DNA of 47,865 bases from CAZBYL01 sp964496275 (lineage in GTDB: Bacteria; Synergistota; Synergistia; Synergistales; Synergistaceae). Under the pieces are notes generated by a model that saw only the letters and a program-made list of their open reading frames with translations, was not told where the DNA came from and made no database searches. Position 1 is the stretch's first letter, and each line of letters starts with the position of its first letter. This document shows, one piece after another, positions 14,628 through 24,347 of this stretch. Location of the stretch: positions 1 through 47,865 of the forward strand of contig CAZBYL010000011.1 of assembly GCA_964496275.1 (NCBI GenBank), in the 5' to 3' direction. The position numbers and the translations under genes are program-made.

Positions 14628-15647
14628 ATGCTTACCGAAAGACAGTTGGAAGTCGTCCTATCCGTGGTTTATGAGTACATAAGAAGCGGAGAGAGTGTCG
14701 GCTCCAGAACAGTCTCACGCAGATACCTTACCGGACACAGTTCAGCCACAATAAGGAACGAAATGTCCGACCTTGAGGAGATGGGATTTCTGAAGCAGAC
14801 GCACACGTCCTCAGGCAGAGTGCCAACGACGCAGGGTTACAGGCTTTATGTAGATTCGGTTCTTCAAAGAGTGGACTACAGAAAGCACTCAAACGATTGG
14901 CTGAAAAATTTGTGCGACCATCGGCGCGGTATAGAAGGAGCTCTTGAGTCCGCCTCAGATATATTGAGCCGAGTGTCAAACTACGTCGGAGTTGCGGCTC
15001 TGACTCCGCTGGATACGGTTAAGTTTCAGAGGGTGGACTTTGTAAGGCTCGGAGAGAGAAACGTTCTCCTTCTCGTAATCCTGCAGGGAGGGCTTGTTCA
15101 CCAAAAAATAATCTCCGTTCCTTGGGATATGTCGCAGGACTATCTGGACGAGCTTTCGCGCAAAGTCAACATGTTCTCCGGTTGTACGTGGACGGAGCTT
15201 AAATCTTCGCTGAAATCCTACATAACGCAGGAGCTGCAAGAGTATCAGGCTGCATGCGAAGGAGCTCTCAAAGAGCTTGAGGGAATAATGGCGGTGCCGG
15301 CTGTTAAGGTTTTCACCGGCTCGATGAGCCACATGATGAACCTGCCGGATTTTCAGGACTTGAGCAGAATACAGACGCTCTACTCATTCCTGGAACAGGA
15401 GGACAGCATGGCGGATCTGGTAAACAGATGCACAAACGAAGGAATGAACATCGTGATAGGCGATGAAAACGACTCGCCCGCGATGAAAAAATCCTCTCTT
15501 GTCGCAGCCGCCACAGTGACAAACGGACAGAAAGCCGTAATAGGCGTAATAGGCCCGGACAGAATGGACTACGAGCGGGTCATATCGACAATAGACAGAG
15601 TACTTCAGACTTTGGAACCTGAGTCTGTATGGGAGGGCAAAGAATAA
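14628..15647 (+). CDS. hrcA: Heat-inducible transcription repressor HrcA
   Basis: 339 residues, normal length. The N-terminal winged helix (TERQLEVVLSVVYEYIRSGE, then SVGSRTVSRRYLTGHSSATIRNEMSDLEEMG split by the turn) and the GRVPTTQGYRLYVD motif are characteristic. The C-terminal domain carries the dimer and GAF-like core (LLLVILQGGLVHQKI). HrcA binds CIRCE and is kept folded by GroE in the known systems. I chose ATG 14628 (GGAAGGGAGAG upstream); earlier in-frame codons would lie in the CIRCE element. The stop TAA abuts the grpE ATG. Confidence 0.96.
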   Translation: MLTERQLEVVLSVVYEYIRSGESVGSRTVSRRYLTGHSSATIRNEMSDLEEMGFLKQTHTSSGRVPTTQGYRLYVDSVLQRVDYRKHSNDWLKNLCDHRRGIEGALESASDILSRVSNYVGVAALTPLDTVKFQRVDFVRLGERNVLLLVILQGGLVHQKIISVPWDMSQDYLDELSRKVNMFSGCTWTELKSSLKSYITQELQEYQAACEGALKELEGIMAVPAVKVFTGSMSHMMNLPDFQDLSRIQTLYSFLEQEDSMADLVNRCTNEGMNIVIGDENDSPAMKKSSLVAAATVTNGQKAVIGVIGPDRMDYERVISTIDRVLQTLEPESVWEGKE

Positions 15648-16223
15648 ATGTTTAACAGAGAGAAGAAAGAGAACGAAAAGGACGTTCCCGCAGTCGAACC
15701 GGCGGAGTCCGCAATACAGCCGGATGCCGAGGACTGCGAAGCTCTTCGTGCCGAAAGAGACGCTCTGATCGCCGAGGCCGAAAAAGCCAAAGCCGAAATA
15801 AAAGCTCTCGCCGAGGACGCTGCCAGAGCAAGGGCCGACTACTACAACTTAAGAACCAGAGTTGAGCGGGACAGGGAGCGCGACAGAAAACTTGCCGCTG
15901 AAAAATCAATAGAAGTTCTCCTCCCCGTCTATGAAAACCTTGAGCGTGTATGCGGAGCCGTGGATGACAAAGAAAGCAGCATATACAAGGGAATGACGAT
16001 GATAGTGAAACAGTTCCTGGATGCCATGTGCAGTCTCGGACTGGAACCAATTCCCACAGAGGGTGAGTTTGACCCGTCTGTCCACGAGGCTGTATCAATG
16101 GAGCCGATAGAGGACGAAACGAAAGACGGACATATCATAGGAGCCATCAGAAAAGGCTACAAACTTGCAGGGCGTGTGATACGTGCGCCGCAGGTTCGGG
16201 TAGGCAAATTTATAAAACAGTAA
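15648..16223 (+). CDS. grpE: Nucleotide exchange factor GrpE
   Basis: 191 residues. An acidic, disordered N-terminus is followed by a long coiled coil (about 35-85; RAERDALIAEAEKAKAEI and the classical ADYYNLRTRVERDR) and the C-terminal beta-wing (EPIPTEGEFDPSVHEAV, GYKLAGRVIRAPQVRVG). It accelerates ADP release from DnaK. ATG directly follows the hrcA stop, so the two are translationally coupled. Between it and dnaK lies a short hairpin (TGCACG/CGTGCA, 16235-16254), possibly a processing site. Confidence 0.96.
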   Translation: MFNREKKENEKDVPAVEPAESAIQPDAEDCEALRAERDALIAEAEKAKAEIKALAEDAARARADYYNLRTRVERDRERDRKLAAEKSIEVLLPVYENLERVCGAVDDKESSIYKGMTMIVKQFLDAMCSLGLEPIPTEGEFDPSVHEAVSMEPIEDETKDGHIIGAIRKGYKLAGRVIRAPQVRVGKFIKQ

Positions 16224-16318
16224 AACGGCATCAATGCACGGAAATATTCGTGCAAGAAAAATAAATCAAACAGGGAAACAATACCTACATACATATACAC
16301 ATAAAGGATGGGATATAC

Positions 16319-18145
16319 ATGGAAAAAATAATAGGAATCGACCTCGGTACCACAAATAGCTGCGTAGCGGTAAAAGAAGGGGATAACGTCACCGTTATTC
16401 CGAACCCGGAAGGTGCAAGAACCACTCCCTCCGTTGTTGCATTTACAAAAGATAACGAAAGGCTTGTGGGGCAGCTTGCAAAGCGTCAGGCAATAGTCAA
16501 CCCCGACCGCACGATAATCTCCATCAAGCGTGAGATGGGTACAGATCACAAAGTTAAGATTGATGACCAGCAGTACTCGCCTCAGCAGATATCGTCGATG
16601 ATACTCCAGAAACTTAAAAGAGACGCCGAAGAGTATCTCGGAGGTACAGTCACAAAGGCTGTCATCACATGCCCTGCCTACTTCACGGACGCACAGCGTC
16701 AGGCCACAAAGGACGCGGGAACGATTGCGGGTCTTGAGGTTCTTCGTGTAATCAACGAGCCGACGGCGGCATGCCTTGCTTACGGCGCCAACAAAGAGGG
16801 CGACCACAAAATAATGGTCTACGACCTCGGCGGCGGCACATTCGACGTCTCTATACTCGACGTGGGTGACGGAGTTTTTGAAGTCCTTTCGACCTCCGGC
16901 GACAACAGACTCGGAGGAGACGACTGGGATGCGGCAGTTGTAAACTGGATGGCTGAAGAGTTCAAAAAGAGCGACGGCGTAGACCTTCGCAAAGACAAGA
17001 TGGCGGCGCAGAGACTCCGCGAAGCAGCGGAAAAGGCAAAGGTTGAGCTCTCCTCAATGGCTGAGACATCAATCTCACTGCCCTTTATAACCGCTGACCA
17101 AAACGGCCCGAAGCACCTTGAGATGACTCTTACGAGAGCAAAATTCGAAGAACTCACACGCGACCTTCTCGACAGAACAGTACAGCCGGTACGTACAGCT
17201 CTTAAGGACGCGGGACTTCAGACCTCCGAAATAGACAAAATACTTCTTGTCGGCGGTTCGACACGTATGCCGATGGTTCAGCGCAAGGTAAAGGAACTTC
17301 TCGGCAAAGAGCCTACAAAGGGCATCAACCCTGACGAGTGCGTGGCCGTTGGAGCCGCGATACAGGGAGCTATCCTCTCCGGCGAACACAAGGGAATAGT
17401 CCTCGTAGACGTAACGCCGCTTTCGCTCGGACTTGAGACACTCGGCGGAGTATTTACTAAAATAATCGAAAAGAACAGCGCAATTCCTGTTTCAAAGAGC
17501 CAGGTATTCACAACGGCTGCGGACAACCAGCCCCAGGTGGAAATCCATGTGCTCCAGGGTGAACGTGCGATGGCGGGCGATAACGTATCCCTCGGAAGAT
17601 TCTTCCTTGACGGAATAGCCCCCGCACCCAGAGGAATTCCGCAGATAGAAGTCACATTCGATATCGACGCGAACGGCATAGTCAACGTAACCGCAAAGGA
17701 CAAGGCAACGGGCAAGGTTCAGAACATCACAATCCAGTCCTCGCGCCTCTCCGATGAAGAGATAGAAAAAATGCGCCGTGACGCGGAGATAAACGAAGGC
17801 GAAGATAAGAAAAAGAAAGAGCTCATAGACGTGCGCAACGAAGGCGACAGCGCCGCATACAATGCGGAAAAGAGCCTTAAAGAGCTCGGCGACGAAGCGA
17901 CACCGGAAGAAAAATCAGCGGTTGAAGAGAAGATAAAGGCTCTTCGCGACCTTCTCACAAGTGAGGATGCACAGGCAATAAAGGACGCAATCGAGGCTCT
18001 TATGACATCGATGCACCCGATCGCACAGAAGGCCTATGCCAAAGCTCAGGCGGCTCAGCAGCCGCAGGGCGGAGATGCACAGCAGGGTGAACCGGCCGAT
18101 TCAAACACGGTGGACGCGGAGTTCCACGAAGAAGACAACAAGTAA
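16319..18145 (+). CDS. dnaK: Chaperone DnaK (Hsp70)
   Basis: 608 residues, full length. The nucleotide-binding domain has IGIDLGTTNSCVAV at the N-terminus, VITCPAYFTDAQRQATKDAG, the phosphate-2 motif VYDLGGGTFDVSIL and VGGSTRMP; the linker is followed by the substrate-binding domain (VTPLSLGLETLGG, FDIDANGIVNVTAKD) and a helical lid ending in a glutamine- and glycine-rich tail. It is the ATP-driven folding chaperone with DnaJ and GrpE. AAAGGATGGG precedes ATG 16319. Confidence 0.98.
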   Translation: MEKIIGIDLGTTNSCVAVKEGDNVTVIPNPEGARTTPSVVAFTKDNERLVGQLAKRQAIVNPDRTIISIKREMGTDHKVKIDDQQYSPQQISSMILQKLKRDAEEYLGGTVTKAVITCPAYFTDAQRQATKDAGTIAGLEVLRVINEPTAACLAYGANKEGDHKIMVYDLGGGTFDVSILDVGDGVFEVLSTSGDNRLGGDDWDAAVVNWMAEEFKKSDGVDLRKDKMAAQRLREAAEKAKVELSSMAETSISLPFITADQNGPKHLEMTLTRAKFEELTRDLLDRTVQPVRTALKDAGLQTSEIDKILLVGGSTRMPMVQRKVKELLGKEPTKGINPDECVAVGAAIQGAILSGEHKGIVLVDVTPLSLGLETLGGVFTKIIEKNSAIPVSKSQVFTTAADNQPQVEIHVLQGERAMAGDNVSLGRFFLDGIAPAPRGIPQIEVTFDIDANGIVNVTAKDKATGKVQNITIQSSRLSDEEIEKMRRDAEINEGEDKKKKELIDVRNEGDSAAYNAEKSLKELGDEATPEEKSAVEEKIKALRDLLTSEDAQAIKDAIEALMTSMHPIAQKAYAKAQAAQQPQGGDAQQGEPADSNTVDAEFHEEDNK

Positions 18146-18161
18146 TTGAGGTGAGGCGCTG

Positions 18162-19295
18162 ATGGCTGCTCCCGGAAAAAAAGATTACTACGACATATTG
18201 GGTGTTGGGCGGGGGGCCTCGGCCGATGAAATAAAAAAAGCCTACCGCAAACTGACAAGAAAGTATCACCCGGATGCAAATCCGGGTGATGCGGAGGCTG
18301 AAGCCAAATATAAAGAAATCAACGAAGCCAACGAAGTCTTGAGCGACCCGCAGAAACGGGCTCAGTACGACCAGTTCGGATACGTGGGAGACATGCCGCC
18401 GGGCGGCGGCGACTTCGGAGGTTTCGGCGGATTCGGAGGAGCCGACATAGGCGACCTCTTCGGCGACCTCTTCGGAGGCGGATTCGGCGGCGGCAGACGT
18501 GCCTCAAACCCGAACGGACCCAGAAGGGGAGACGACCTCGAATACACGATGCAGATAACTCTCGAGGAAGCCTTCCGAGGCGTTACAAAGAAAGTGGAAA
18601 TTCCTCGCATGGAAACTTGTTCCCATTGCGGCGGCAGCGGAGCAGAGCCCGGCTCCAAAGTCGAAACCTGCCCGACCTGCGGCGGACGCGGCCAGGTTCA
18701 GCAGGTTGTGAATACACCATTCGGACAGATGTCTCAGGTTTCTCCATGTCCCAAGTGCAAAGGCAAAGGCAAAATTGTCACATCTCCATGCCGTGAATGC
18801 AGAGGGCAGGGACGTGTGCGCAAGCAGCACTCCGTGGAAGTGAAAATTCCGGCGGGAGTCGATACAGGAATACGTCTTCGCGTATCGAGCCAAGGGGAGT
18901 CCGGTATCAACGGAGGTCCCGCAGGCGACCTCTTTATACTGATAGAGGTGCGTTTGGACAGACGTTTCCAGCGCAAGGGAGACGATCTTAACACGTCGGT
19001 CGATATTGCATATCCTCAGGCAGCTTTGGGGTGCGAAGTTAAAATCGAGACATTCGACGGTTCAGAAACTCTGGATATACCGTCCGGAACACAGCCCGGT
19101 TCCAAACTCAGAATCAAAGGCCGTGGAATGCCGCGTCTTAGAGGCGGCGGAAACGGTGATATGAACATCCTTGTCCGTGTAAGCGTCACGAAAGCCCCAT
19201 CATCCAGGGAACGTGAACTTCTTGAACAACTTGCAAAAGAGATGAATGTTCCCGTCAAGCAGCGAGAAGGTTTTTTTGATAAATTCACTAAATAA
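18162..19295 (+). CDS. dnaJ: Chaperone DnaJ (Hsp40)
   Basis: 377 residues, complete type I DnaJ. J domain (about 4-70) with the HPD motif in KYHPDANPGD, a G/F-rich linker (about 78-112), four zinc-finger repeats CSHCGGSG, CPTCGGRG, CPKCKGKG and CRECRGQG, and the C-terminal substrate-binding domain. It delivers substrates to DnaK and stimulates its ATPase. It starts 16 bases after dnaK and closes the heat-shock operon. Confidence 0.97.
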   Translation: MAAPGKKDYYDILGVGRGASADEIKKAYRKLTRKYHPDANPGDAEAEAKYKEINEANEVLSDPQKRAQYDQFGYVGDMPPGGGDFGGFGGFGGADIGDLFGDLFGGGFGGGRRASNPNGPRRGDDLEYTMQITLEEAFRGVTKKVEIPRMETCSHCGGSGAEPGSKVETCPTCGGRGQVQQVVNTPFGQMSQVSPCPKCKGKGKIVTSPCRECRGQGRVRKQHSVEVKIPAGVDTGIRLRVSSQGESGINGGPAGDLFILIEVRLDRRFQRKGDDLNTSVDIAYPQAALGCEVKIETFDGSETLDIPSGTQPGSKLRIKGRGMPRLRGGGNGDMNILVRVSVTKAPSSRERELLEQLAKEMNVPVKQREGFFDKFTK

Positions 19296-19329
19296 AATGA
19301 ACGGGGATATATCAAAATAAGTTATCCTA

Positions 19330-19367
19330 AAGCGCATGACATATAAAGTGTCGTGCGCTTCTTTTTT
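19330..19367 (+). terminator. Terminator of the hrcA-grpE-dnaK-dnaJ operon
   Basis: AAGCGCATGACA (19330-19341) and TGTCGTGCGCTT (19349-19360) form a 12-bp stem with one G-T pair, followed by C and six T. The rest of the gene-free stretch up to 19628 is AT-rich leader sequence of the LIV operon; I see no clear promoter or riboswitch in it. Confidence 0.85.
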
Positions 19368-19628
19368 GCGCAAAAAAATGAACTCATTCAAGGGGAGAAT
19401 TCAGAAATCTGCCAAAAAAAAATATTAAATCTAATTTTTTTCTTTACATATAGTGAAATGGATAATAGAATAATAAATGTGAACAGAATTGCCCTTAAAT
19501 TAAGGGAACTCACAATTTTGAAAACAGAACATAACGGGGGGGGAGCGAAGCACGGCGGTAGGTTTTGGAAGAAGTCGGCAGTATTGCAACACCGAAAGTT
19601 TCCACTACATTATTGGAGGTGCAACCAA

Positions 19629-20777
19629 TTGAAGAAGATTTTTGCAGTTTTGACAGTCATTTTCATTATTTGCGCAGCAAGCGCGGCATTTGCCGCAGAG
19701 CCTATCAAAATAGGTTATCTGGCAGCTCTCACGGGCGACTATGCACAGTACGGAATCACCGAAGTTAACATGGCCAAAATGGTAGTAAGCGACATCAACG
19801 CCAAGGGCGGCGTTCTCGGACGCAAAATCGAACTTATCCCCTATGATACCAAGACACGTAATGAAGACGCGGTCAACGCGGTTCGCCGTATGATCGAAAG
19901 CGACAAAGTGTGCGTCATCATCGGAGCAAACTCAAGCGGTATCAATATCGCAACAGCTCCTATCGTAGCAAAAGGAACAACACCCCAGATTTCAACAGTC
20001 GGTACGAACCCGCTCGTAACAGTTGACAACAAAGGCAAAGTTCGCCCCTACTCCTTCCGTATATGCTTCACAGACCCCTACCAGGGAGCACTTGCCGCTG
20101 ACCTTGCTTACAATGACCTCAAAAAGCACAAGGCAGCAATACTCTACAACGTAGGTTCCGACTATGCACAGGGACTCCGCGAATTCTTCACGAAGAGCTA
20201 CACGAAGCTCGGCGGAAAAATCCTTGCTGATGAAGGCTTCCGTGAGACAGACGTTGACTTCCGCGCACAGCTTACAAAAGTTAAAGATTCCGGCGCAGAC
20301 GTCCTCTTCCTCCCGGGAATGGGCAAAGACATGGCTCTCGCAATCAAACAGGCTCAGGAACTCGGACTTAAAGTCACCATCATCGGCGGCGACGGCTATG
20401 CCGAATTCATGAACGAAATAGCAGGACCTGCAATGAAGGGCACATACTGGATCAACCACACATACCTCGGCGACCCCGGCATGGCACCTATCTTTGCACG
20501 CTATAAGAAAGTCTACAAAGATGACTGCAAAGAGTTCGTAAACGGAACAATGGCATACGATGCAACATACTGGGTCGTAGACGCTATCAAACGTGCAGGC
20601 AAGGCAGAAGGCCCCGCAATCGCGAAGGCACTTACAGCAACAAAGAATCTCAAACTCAACCACGCTACACTTACAATCGACCCTGCAACACACAACCCGC
20701 TCAACAAGGCCGGTATCATTCTTAAGGTCGGCGACGATCTCAAAACAAGCTTCTACAAGAAAGTCGAACCGAAATAA
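19629..20777 (+). CDS. livK: Branched-chain amino-acid ABC transporter, substrate-binding protein (LivK/BraC-like), system 1
   Basis: 382 residues. A Sec signal peptide (KKIFAVLTVIFIICAASAAFAA, split at about residue 23) is followed by a type I periplasmic binding fold (IKIGYLAALTGDYAQYG, then INAKGGVLGRKIELI, AVRRMIESDKVCVIIGANSS, PQISTVGTNPLVT). The ligand is probably Leu/Ile/Val or another amino acid. I chose TTG 19629 because GGAGGT (19615-19620) stands 8 bases upstream and the signal peptide then begins directly; in-frame upstream codons would bury it. First gene of a complete livK-H-M-G-F operon. Confidence 0.93.
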   Translation: MKKIFAVLTVIFIICAASAAFAAEPIKIGYLAALTGDYAQYGITEVNMAKMVVSDINAKGGVLGRKIELIPYDTKTRNEDAVNAVRRMIESDKVCVIIGANSSGINIATAPIVAKGTTPQISTVGTNPLVTVDNKGKVRPYSFRICFTDPYQGALAADLAYNDLKKHKAAILYNVGSDYAQGLREFFTKSYTKLGGKILADEGFRETDVDFRAQLTKVKDSGADVLFLPGMGKDMALAIKQAQELGLKVTIIGGDGYAEFMNEIAGPAMKGTYWINHTYLGDPGMAPIFARYKKVYKDDCKEFVNGTMAYDATYWVVDAIKRAGKAEGPAIAKALTATKNLKLNHATLTIDPATHNPLNKAGIILKVGDDLKTSFYKKVEPK

Positions 20778-20795
20778 GCTTACACATTTAGAACA

Positions 20796-20821
20796 GGGGC
20801 TTGGCTTTATTCCCAAGCCCC
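20796..20821 (+). terminator. Intercistronic hairpin between livK and livH
   Basis: GGGGCTTGG (20796-20804) and CCAAGCCCC (20813-20821), 9-bp stem without a long T run. Probably a partial terminator or message-stabilising hairpin that keeps the binding protein more abundant than the permeases. Confidence 0.65.
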
Positions 20822-20879
20822 GCCTTTCGGCCTTGCTTCGGTCGGGTCGATAAAACGGTACTAATCAGGGAAGGCTGAG

Positions 20880-21770
20880 GTGTTTCATTTGGATTCAATT
20901 ATCCAGCAGATTATCAACGGTCTGTCATTGGGTTCCGTCTATGCGCTTATTGCAGTTGGTTACTCTCTTGTTTATTCCATACTGCTCTTCTCAAACTTTG
21001 CGCACGGCGGGTTTCTTGTAATCGGCGGTTATATCTGCTACTTCGCGCTCCGTACTTTCGGCATGAATATATGGATGGCTTCGTTTGCCGCTCTTATCGG
21101 CGCCGGACTCTCAGCCGTTATAGTCGAAAGGCTTGCATATAAGCCGATCAGAGAGCGTACCCCGATTACTCTTTATATGCTTATCGCCTCCATGGGTATG
21201 AGCATCGTTATCGAGAATATTTTCGTAGTTACCGTAGGCGGACGTTTCAGAGCTTTGCCGCCGGTAATTCCGACACAGCCTGTCAATTTCTTCGGACTGG
21301 CGACTACAAGCGCTTTTGATATCCTGTCACTTGTAACTGCAGTGGTGTTCCTTGTCGGACTGCAGCTCTTCCTTACCAAGACAAAGTGGGGACTGGCAAT
21401 CAGAGCCGCTTCATACAACCTTAAAACGGCAGGGCTTATGGGCGTCAACGTCAACAGACTTATCGGAATAGTATTCTTCGTGGCGGGGCTTCTCGCAGGT
21501 GTCGGCGGAATATTCCTCTCAGTCCGCTACACTCTGTACCCGCAGCTTGGAATGATAACGACAAAGGCTTTTGTGGCAGCCGTCATCGGCGGACTGGGCT
21601 CTCTCCCGGGTGCCGTAATCGGTAGCCTTATCCTCGGGCTTGCCGAGATGCTTACCGCAGGATTTATCTCAAGCCAGTTCCGTGACCTGGTAGTTTTTGG
21701 ACTGCTCATCGTCACACTGATTATCCGTCCGACGGGGCTGTTCGGAAAATCCGTCGGCGAGAAAGTGTAG
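20880..21770 (+). CDS. livH: Branched-chain amino-acid ABC transporter permease LivH
   Basis: 296 residues with about eight hydrophobic segments. Characteristic motifs: INGLSLGSVYALIAVGYSLV near the N-terminus, FAHGGFLVIGGY, and AAVIGGLGSLPGAVIGS, followed by a C-terminal RPTGLFG. Inner-membrane half of the channel together with LivM. GTG 20880 is used here; TTG 20889, with GAGGTG six bases upstream, is equally possible. Confidence 0.93.
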   Translation: MFHLDSIIQQIINGLSLGSVYALIAVGYSLVYSILLFSNFAHGGFLVIGGYICYFALRTFGMNIWMASFAALIGAGLSAVIVERLAYKPIRERTPITLYMLIASMGMSIVIENIFVVTVGGRFRALPPVIPTQPVNFFGLATTSAFDILSLVTAVVFLVGLQLFLTKTKWGLAIRAASYNLKTAGLMGVNVNRLIGIVFFVAGLLAGVGGIFLSVRYTLYPQLGMITTKAFVAAVIGGLGSLPGAVIGSLILGLAEMLTAGFISSQFRDLVVFGLLIVTLIIRPTGLFGKSVGEKV

Positions 21771-21779
21771 GTATCTAAG

Positions 21780-22664
21780 ATGGACGGTTACGCAACAGGT
21801 ATTATCACGCTCCTTGCCATTAACTGCATCGCGGCTCTGGGTGTATCCCTCTTCACAGGTTTCACTGGGGTATTTACACTCGGTCACGCCGGATACATGG
21901 CGATAGGAGCCTACACCACCGCTATTCTTACCGTCGAGTACGGAGTTCACTTTATTCCCGCTATCATAGCGGGAGGGCTGCTTGCCATGGTGTTCGCCTA
22001 TTTGATAGGTATCCCGACACTTAAACTTGTCGGTGACTATTACACGATTGCATCTCTCGGGCTCGGAGAAGCCATAAGGCTCATCATCGAAAACTGGGAA
22101 GGCGTTACACGCGGAGCTCGCGGCTACCCCGGAATAGATGCGTACACCACAATGCCTGTGGCTCTCGCATTCCTGTTTATAATGGGCATCGCAATGTTCT
22201 TTCTTGTTAACAGCAGCTACGGCCGCGCTTTCAAGGCGTGCCGCGACGACTATGTCGCAGCCTCTCTTCTCGGCTTCAACACGGCTCGCTTCCGTGTGCT
22301 CAGCCTTGCGATATCGGGTTTCTACTGCGGAGTCGCAGGCGCTCTTCTCGGCGGATTCATGTCCTTCATACAGCCTGTAATGTTTGACATGGCGAAGTCC
22401 ACGGAACTTGTCTCTGTTGTTGTCTTCGGCGGACTCGGCTCAATGAGTGGCTGCCTTATCGGTACTGCAATACTTACTCTTGTCACCGAAGTATTCCGCC
22501 CGATATCCCAGTATCGTATGCTTGTTTACGGCCTCGTCCTCGTCCTCGTAATGGTTCTGCGTCCCGAGGGCATCATGGGTACAAGCGAACTTACCAAAGA
22601 TTACATAAAGGGCATCTTCTGCCGTAAAAAGAAGACAGCTCAGGCAGAGGAGGGCGTTAACTAA
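21780..22664 (+). CDS. livM: Branched-chain amino-acid ABC transporter permease LivM
   Basis: 294 residues, polytopic. Family motifs: GVSLFTGFTGVFTLGHAGYMAIGAY split across the second helix, PTLKLVGDYYTIASLGLGE, the EAA-like ACRDDYVAASLLGFNT, and the C-terminal RPEGIMG. It starts 10 bases after livH; its TAA stop overlaps the ATG of livG (TAATG). No long N-terminal extension, unlike E. coli LivM. Confidence 0.93.
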   Translation: MDGYATGIITLLAINCIAALGVSLFTGFTGVFTLGHAGYMAIGAYTTAILTVEYGVHFIPAIIAGGLLAMVFAYLIGIPTLKLVGDYYTIASLGLGEAIRLIIENWEGVTRGARGYPGIDAYTTMPVALAFLFIMGIAMFFLVNSSYGRAFKACRDDYVAASLLGFNTARFRVLSLAISGFYCGVAGALLGGFMSFIQPVMFDMAKSTELVSVVVFGGLGSMSGCLIGTAILTLVTEVFRPISQYRMLVYGLVLVLVMVLRPEGIMGTSELTKDYIKGIFCRKKKTAQAEEGVN

Positions 22665-23431
22665 TGGCTGCTGTTCTCGAACTTAAGTCGGTCAACAAAG
22701 CCTTTGGAGGCGTCCAGGCTGTTAAGGATATGACTTTCACCATCGAAAAGGGAGAGCTTGCCGGACTTATCGGCCCTAACGGAGCCGGTAAAACGACAAT
22801 ATTCAACCTTGTTACCGGAGTATATGACGTTACGAGCGGCGAAATGGAGTTTAAGGGCAGGAATATTAACAAGCTCAAGACCTACCAAGTAATCTCCCTC
22901 GGTATCGCTCGTACCTTCCAAAACCTGAGGCTCTTTGCCGCGTCTACGGTTTTGGAAAACGTAATGACTGCAGCGCAGCAGCACCATCAGTATGGTTTCT
23001 TCGAGGCCGTAAGTCACATGGGGCGCTGGAAGGGCAAGGAAAATGCAGCCCGCGCGGAAAGTATGACCCTTCTCGAAAGAGTCGGGCTTGCGGACAGAGC
23101 AAACCAGGTAGCGGGAACTCTGCCCTATGGTTTGCAGAGGCGCCTTGAGATTGCCCGCGCCATTTCGCTTGAGCCGGAGCTTCTGCTCCTCGACGAGCCT
23201 GCCGCAGGTATGAACGCGGAAGAAGTCGAGCAGCTCAACCACCTTATCACGGATATACACAAGGATTTCAACCTCACAATCCTTCTTATCGAGCACCACA
23301 TGGACATGGTTATGGCGATATGCCCTCACATCGTCTGCATGAACTTCGGAGCCAAGATTGCAGAGGGAAACCCCGAATATATTCAGAACCACCCTGAAGT
23401 TCTGAAAGCATACCTCGGAGAGGAGGAATAG
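22664..23431 (+). CDS. livG: Branched-chain amino-acid ABC transporter ATPase LivG
   Basis: 255 residues. Walker A GPNGAGKTT, the ABC signature in this subfamily is YGLQRRLEIARA, Walker B LLLDEPAAGMN, and the switch H-loop IEHHMD. The LivG-type insertion RTFQNLRLF lies after Q-loop region. It energises uptake from the cytoplasmic face with LivF. Confidence 0.95.
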   Translation: MAAVLELKSVNKAFGGVQAVKDMTFTIEKGELAGLIGPNGAGKTTIFNLVTGVYDVTSGEMEFKGRNINKLKTYQVISLGIARTFQNLRLFAASTVLENVMTAAQQHHQYGFFEAVSHMGRWKGKENAARAESMTLLERVGLADRANQVAGTLPYGLQRRLEIARAISLEPELLLLDEPAAGMNAEEVEQLNHLITDIHKDFNLTILLIEHHMDMVMAICPHIVCMNFGAKIAEGNPEYIQNHPEVLKAYLGEEE

Positions 23432-23434
23432 GCG

Positions 23435-24166
23435 ATGGAAGAGAGAAAACCTATCCTCTCCATTAAGAATCTAAGCGTCAATTACGGAGCGATACAGGCA
23501 CTTAAAGGTGCGGATCTCGACGTCTATCCGGGAGAAATCGTTGCGGTTATCGGTGCAAACGGAGCGGGAAAATCAACAATGATGAGCGCTATCGTCGGAG
23601 CCGTTCCCCGTGCGGGCGGAGAAGTTCTTCTTGACGGAACGCCGCTTCCCACAAAGAGCTACCAGATAGTAAAGGCGGGCGTCAGCATCTCACCCGAAGG
23701 AAGAAAAGTGTTCGCGCCTCTCACAGTCTATGAAAACCTTGAGATGGGAGCATTCCCTCTTGAGGACAGAAAATCCATAGCGGATCAGCTTGAGAAGGTC
23801 TATGAACTCTTCCCGCGCCTTAAAGAGCGTCACGACCAGTATGCGGGTACTTTGTCAGGCGGAGAGCAGCAGATGCTTGCCGTAGGCCGCGCTCTGATGG
23901 CTCAGCCCCGAGTCCTGCTTCTTGACGAACCTTCACTCGGCTTGGCTCCTATCATTATCAACGAAATATTCAAAGAACTTACGGAAGTAAACAAAAAGCT
24001 CGGTATGACAATCCTCATAGTCGAGCAGAACGCAAGAAAGGCTCTTCTCCTTTCGCACCGCGCATACGTTTTGCAGACGGGAAAAATAACAATGGAAGGA
24101 ATCTCTTCCGAGCTTCTTAAAAATCCCGAAATCGAAGCGGCATACCTCGGCGGCAAGAAGAATTAA
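23435..24166 (+). CDS. livF: Branched-chain amino-acid ABC transporter ATPase LivF
   Basis: 243 residues. Walker A GANGAGKST, Q-loop region SPEGRKVFAPLTVYENL typical of LivF, signature LSGGEQQMLAVGRALM, Walker B VLLLDEPSLGLAP, H-loop VEQNA (as usual in LivF, glutamine-asparagine instead of histidine). It follows livG by 3 bases and ends the operon before a strong terminator. Confidence 0.95.
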   Translation: MEERKPILSIKNLSVNYGAIQALKGADLDVYPGEIVAVIGANGAGKSTMMSAIVGAVPRAGGEVLLDGTPLPTKSYQIVKAGVSISPEGRKVFAPLTVYENLEMGAFPLEDRKSIADQLEKVYELFPRLKERHDQYAGTLSGGEQQMLAVGRALMAQPRVLLLDEPSLGLAPIIINEIFKELTEVNKKLGMTILIVEQNARKALLLSHRAYVLQTGKITMEGISSELLKNPEIEAAYLGGKKN

Positions 24167-24191
24167 CGCTTCTGAAAATAACCGGCAGCAC

Positions 24192-24223
24192 AAGACCCTT
24201 CGCAGAGCGGAGGGTCTTTTTAT
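24192..24223 (+). terminator. Terminator of LIV operon 1
   Basis: AAGACCCT (24192-24199) and AGGGTCTT (24211-24218) followed by TTTATTTT. Confidence 0.85.
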
Positions 24224-24347
24224 TTTCGCCGATTACAAAAGCAAGTGCAGCCGACAGTTTTTTATTTTTACGAAAGTTTTACGGTGCGCCCTGTTGATTT
24301 ATGGGTTACAATAATCCAGCCGTAATATCGGCAAAGGAGCTGAGCTT

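Noticed and set aside
19992..20816. A 274-codon open frame antisense to the LIV binding protein
   Set aside because: Shadow of a well supported gene; no ribosome binding site and no family-like features. The same holds for 8425-9087 and 25296-26072 on the minus strand.
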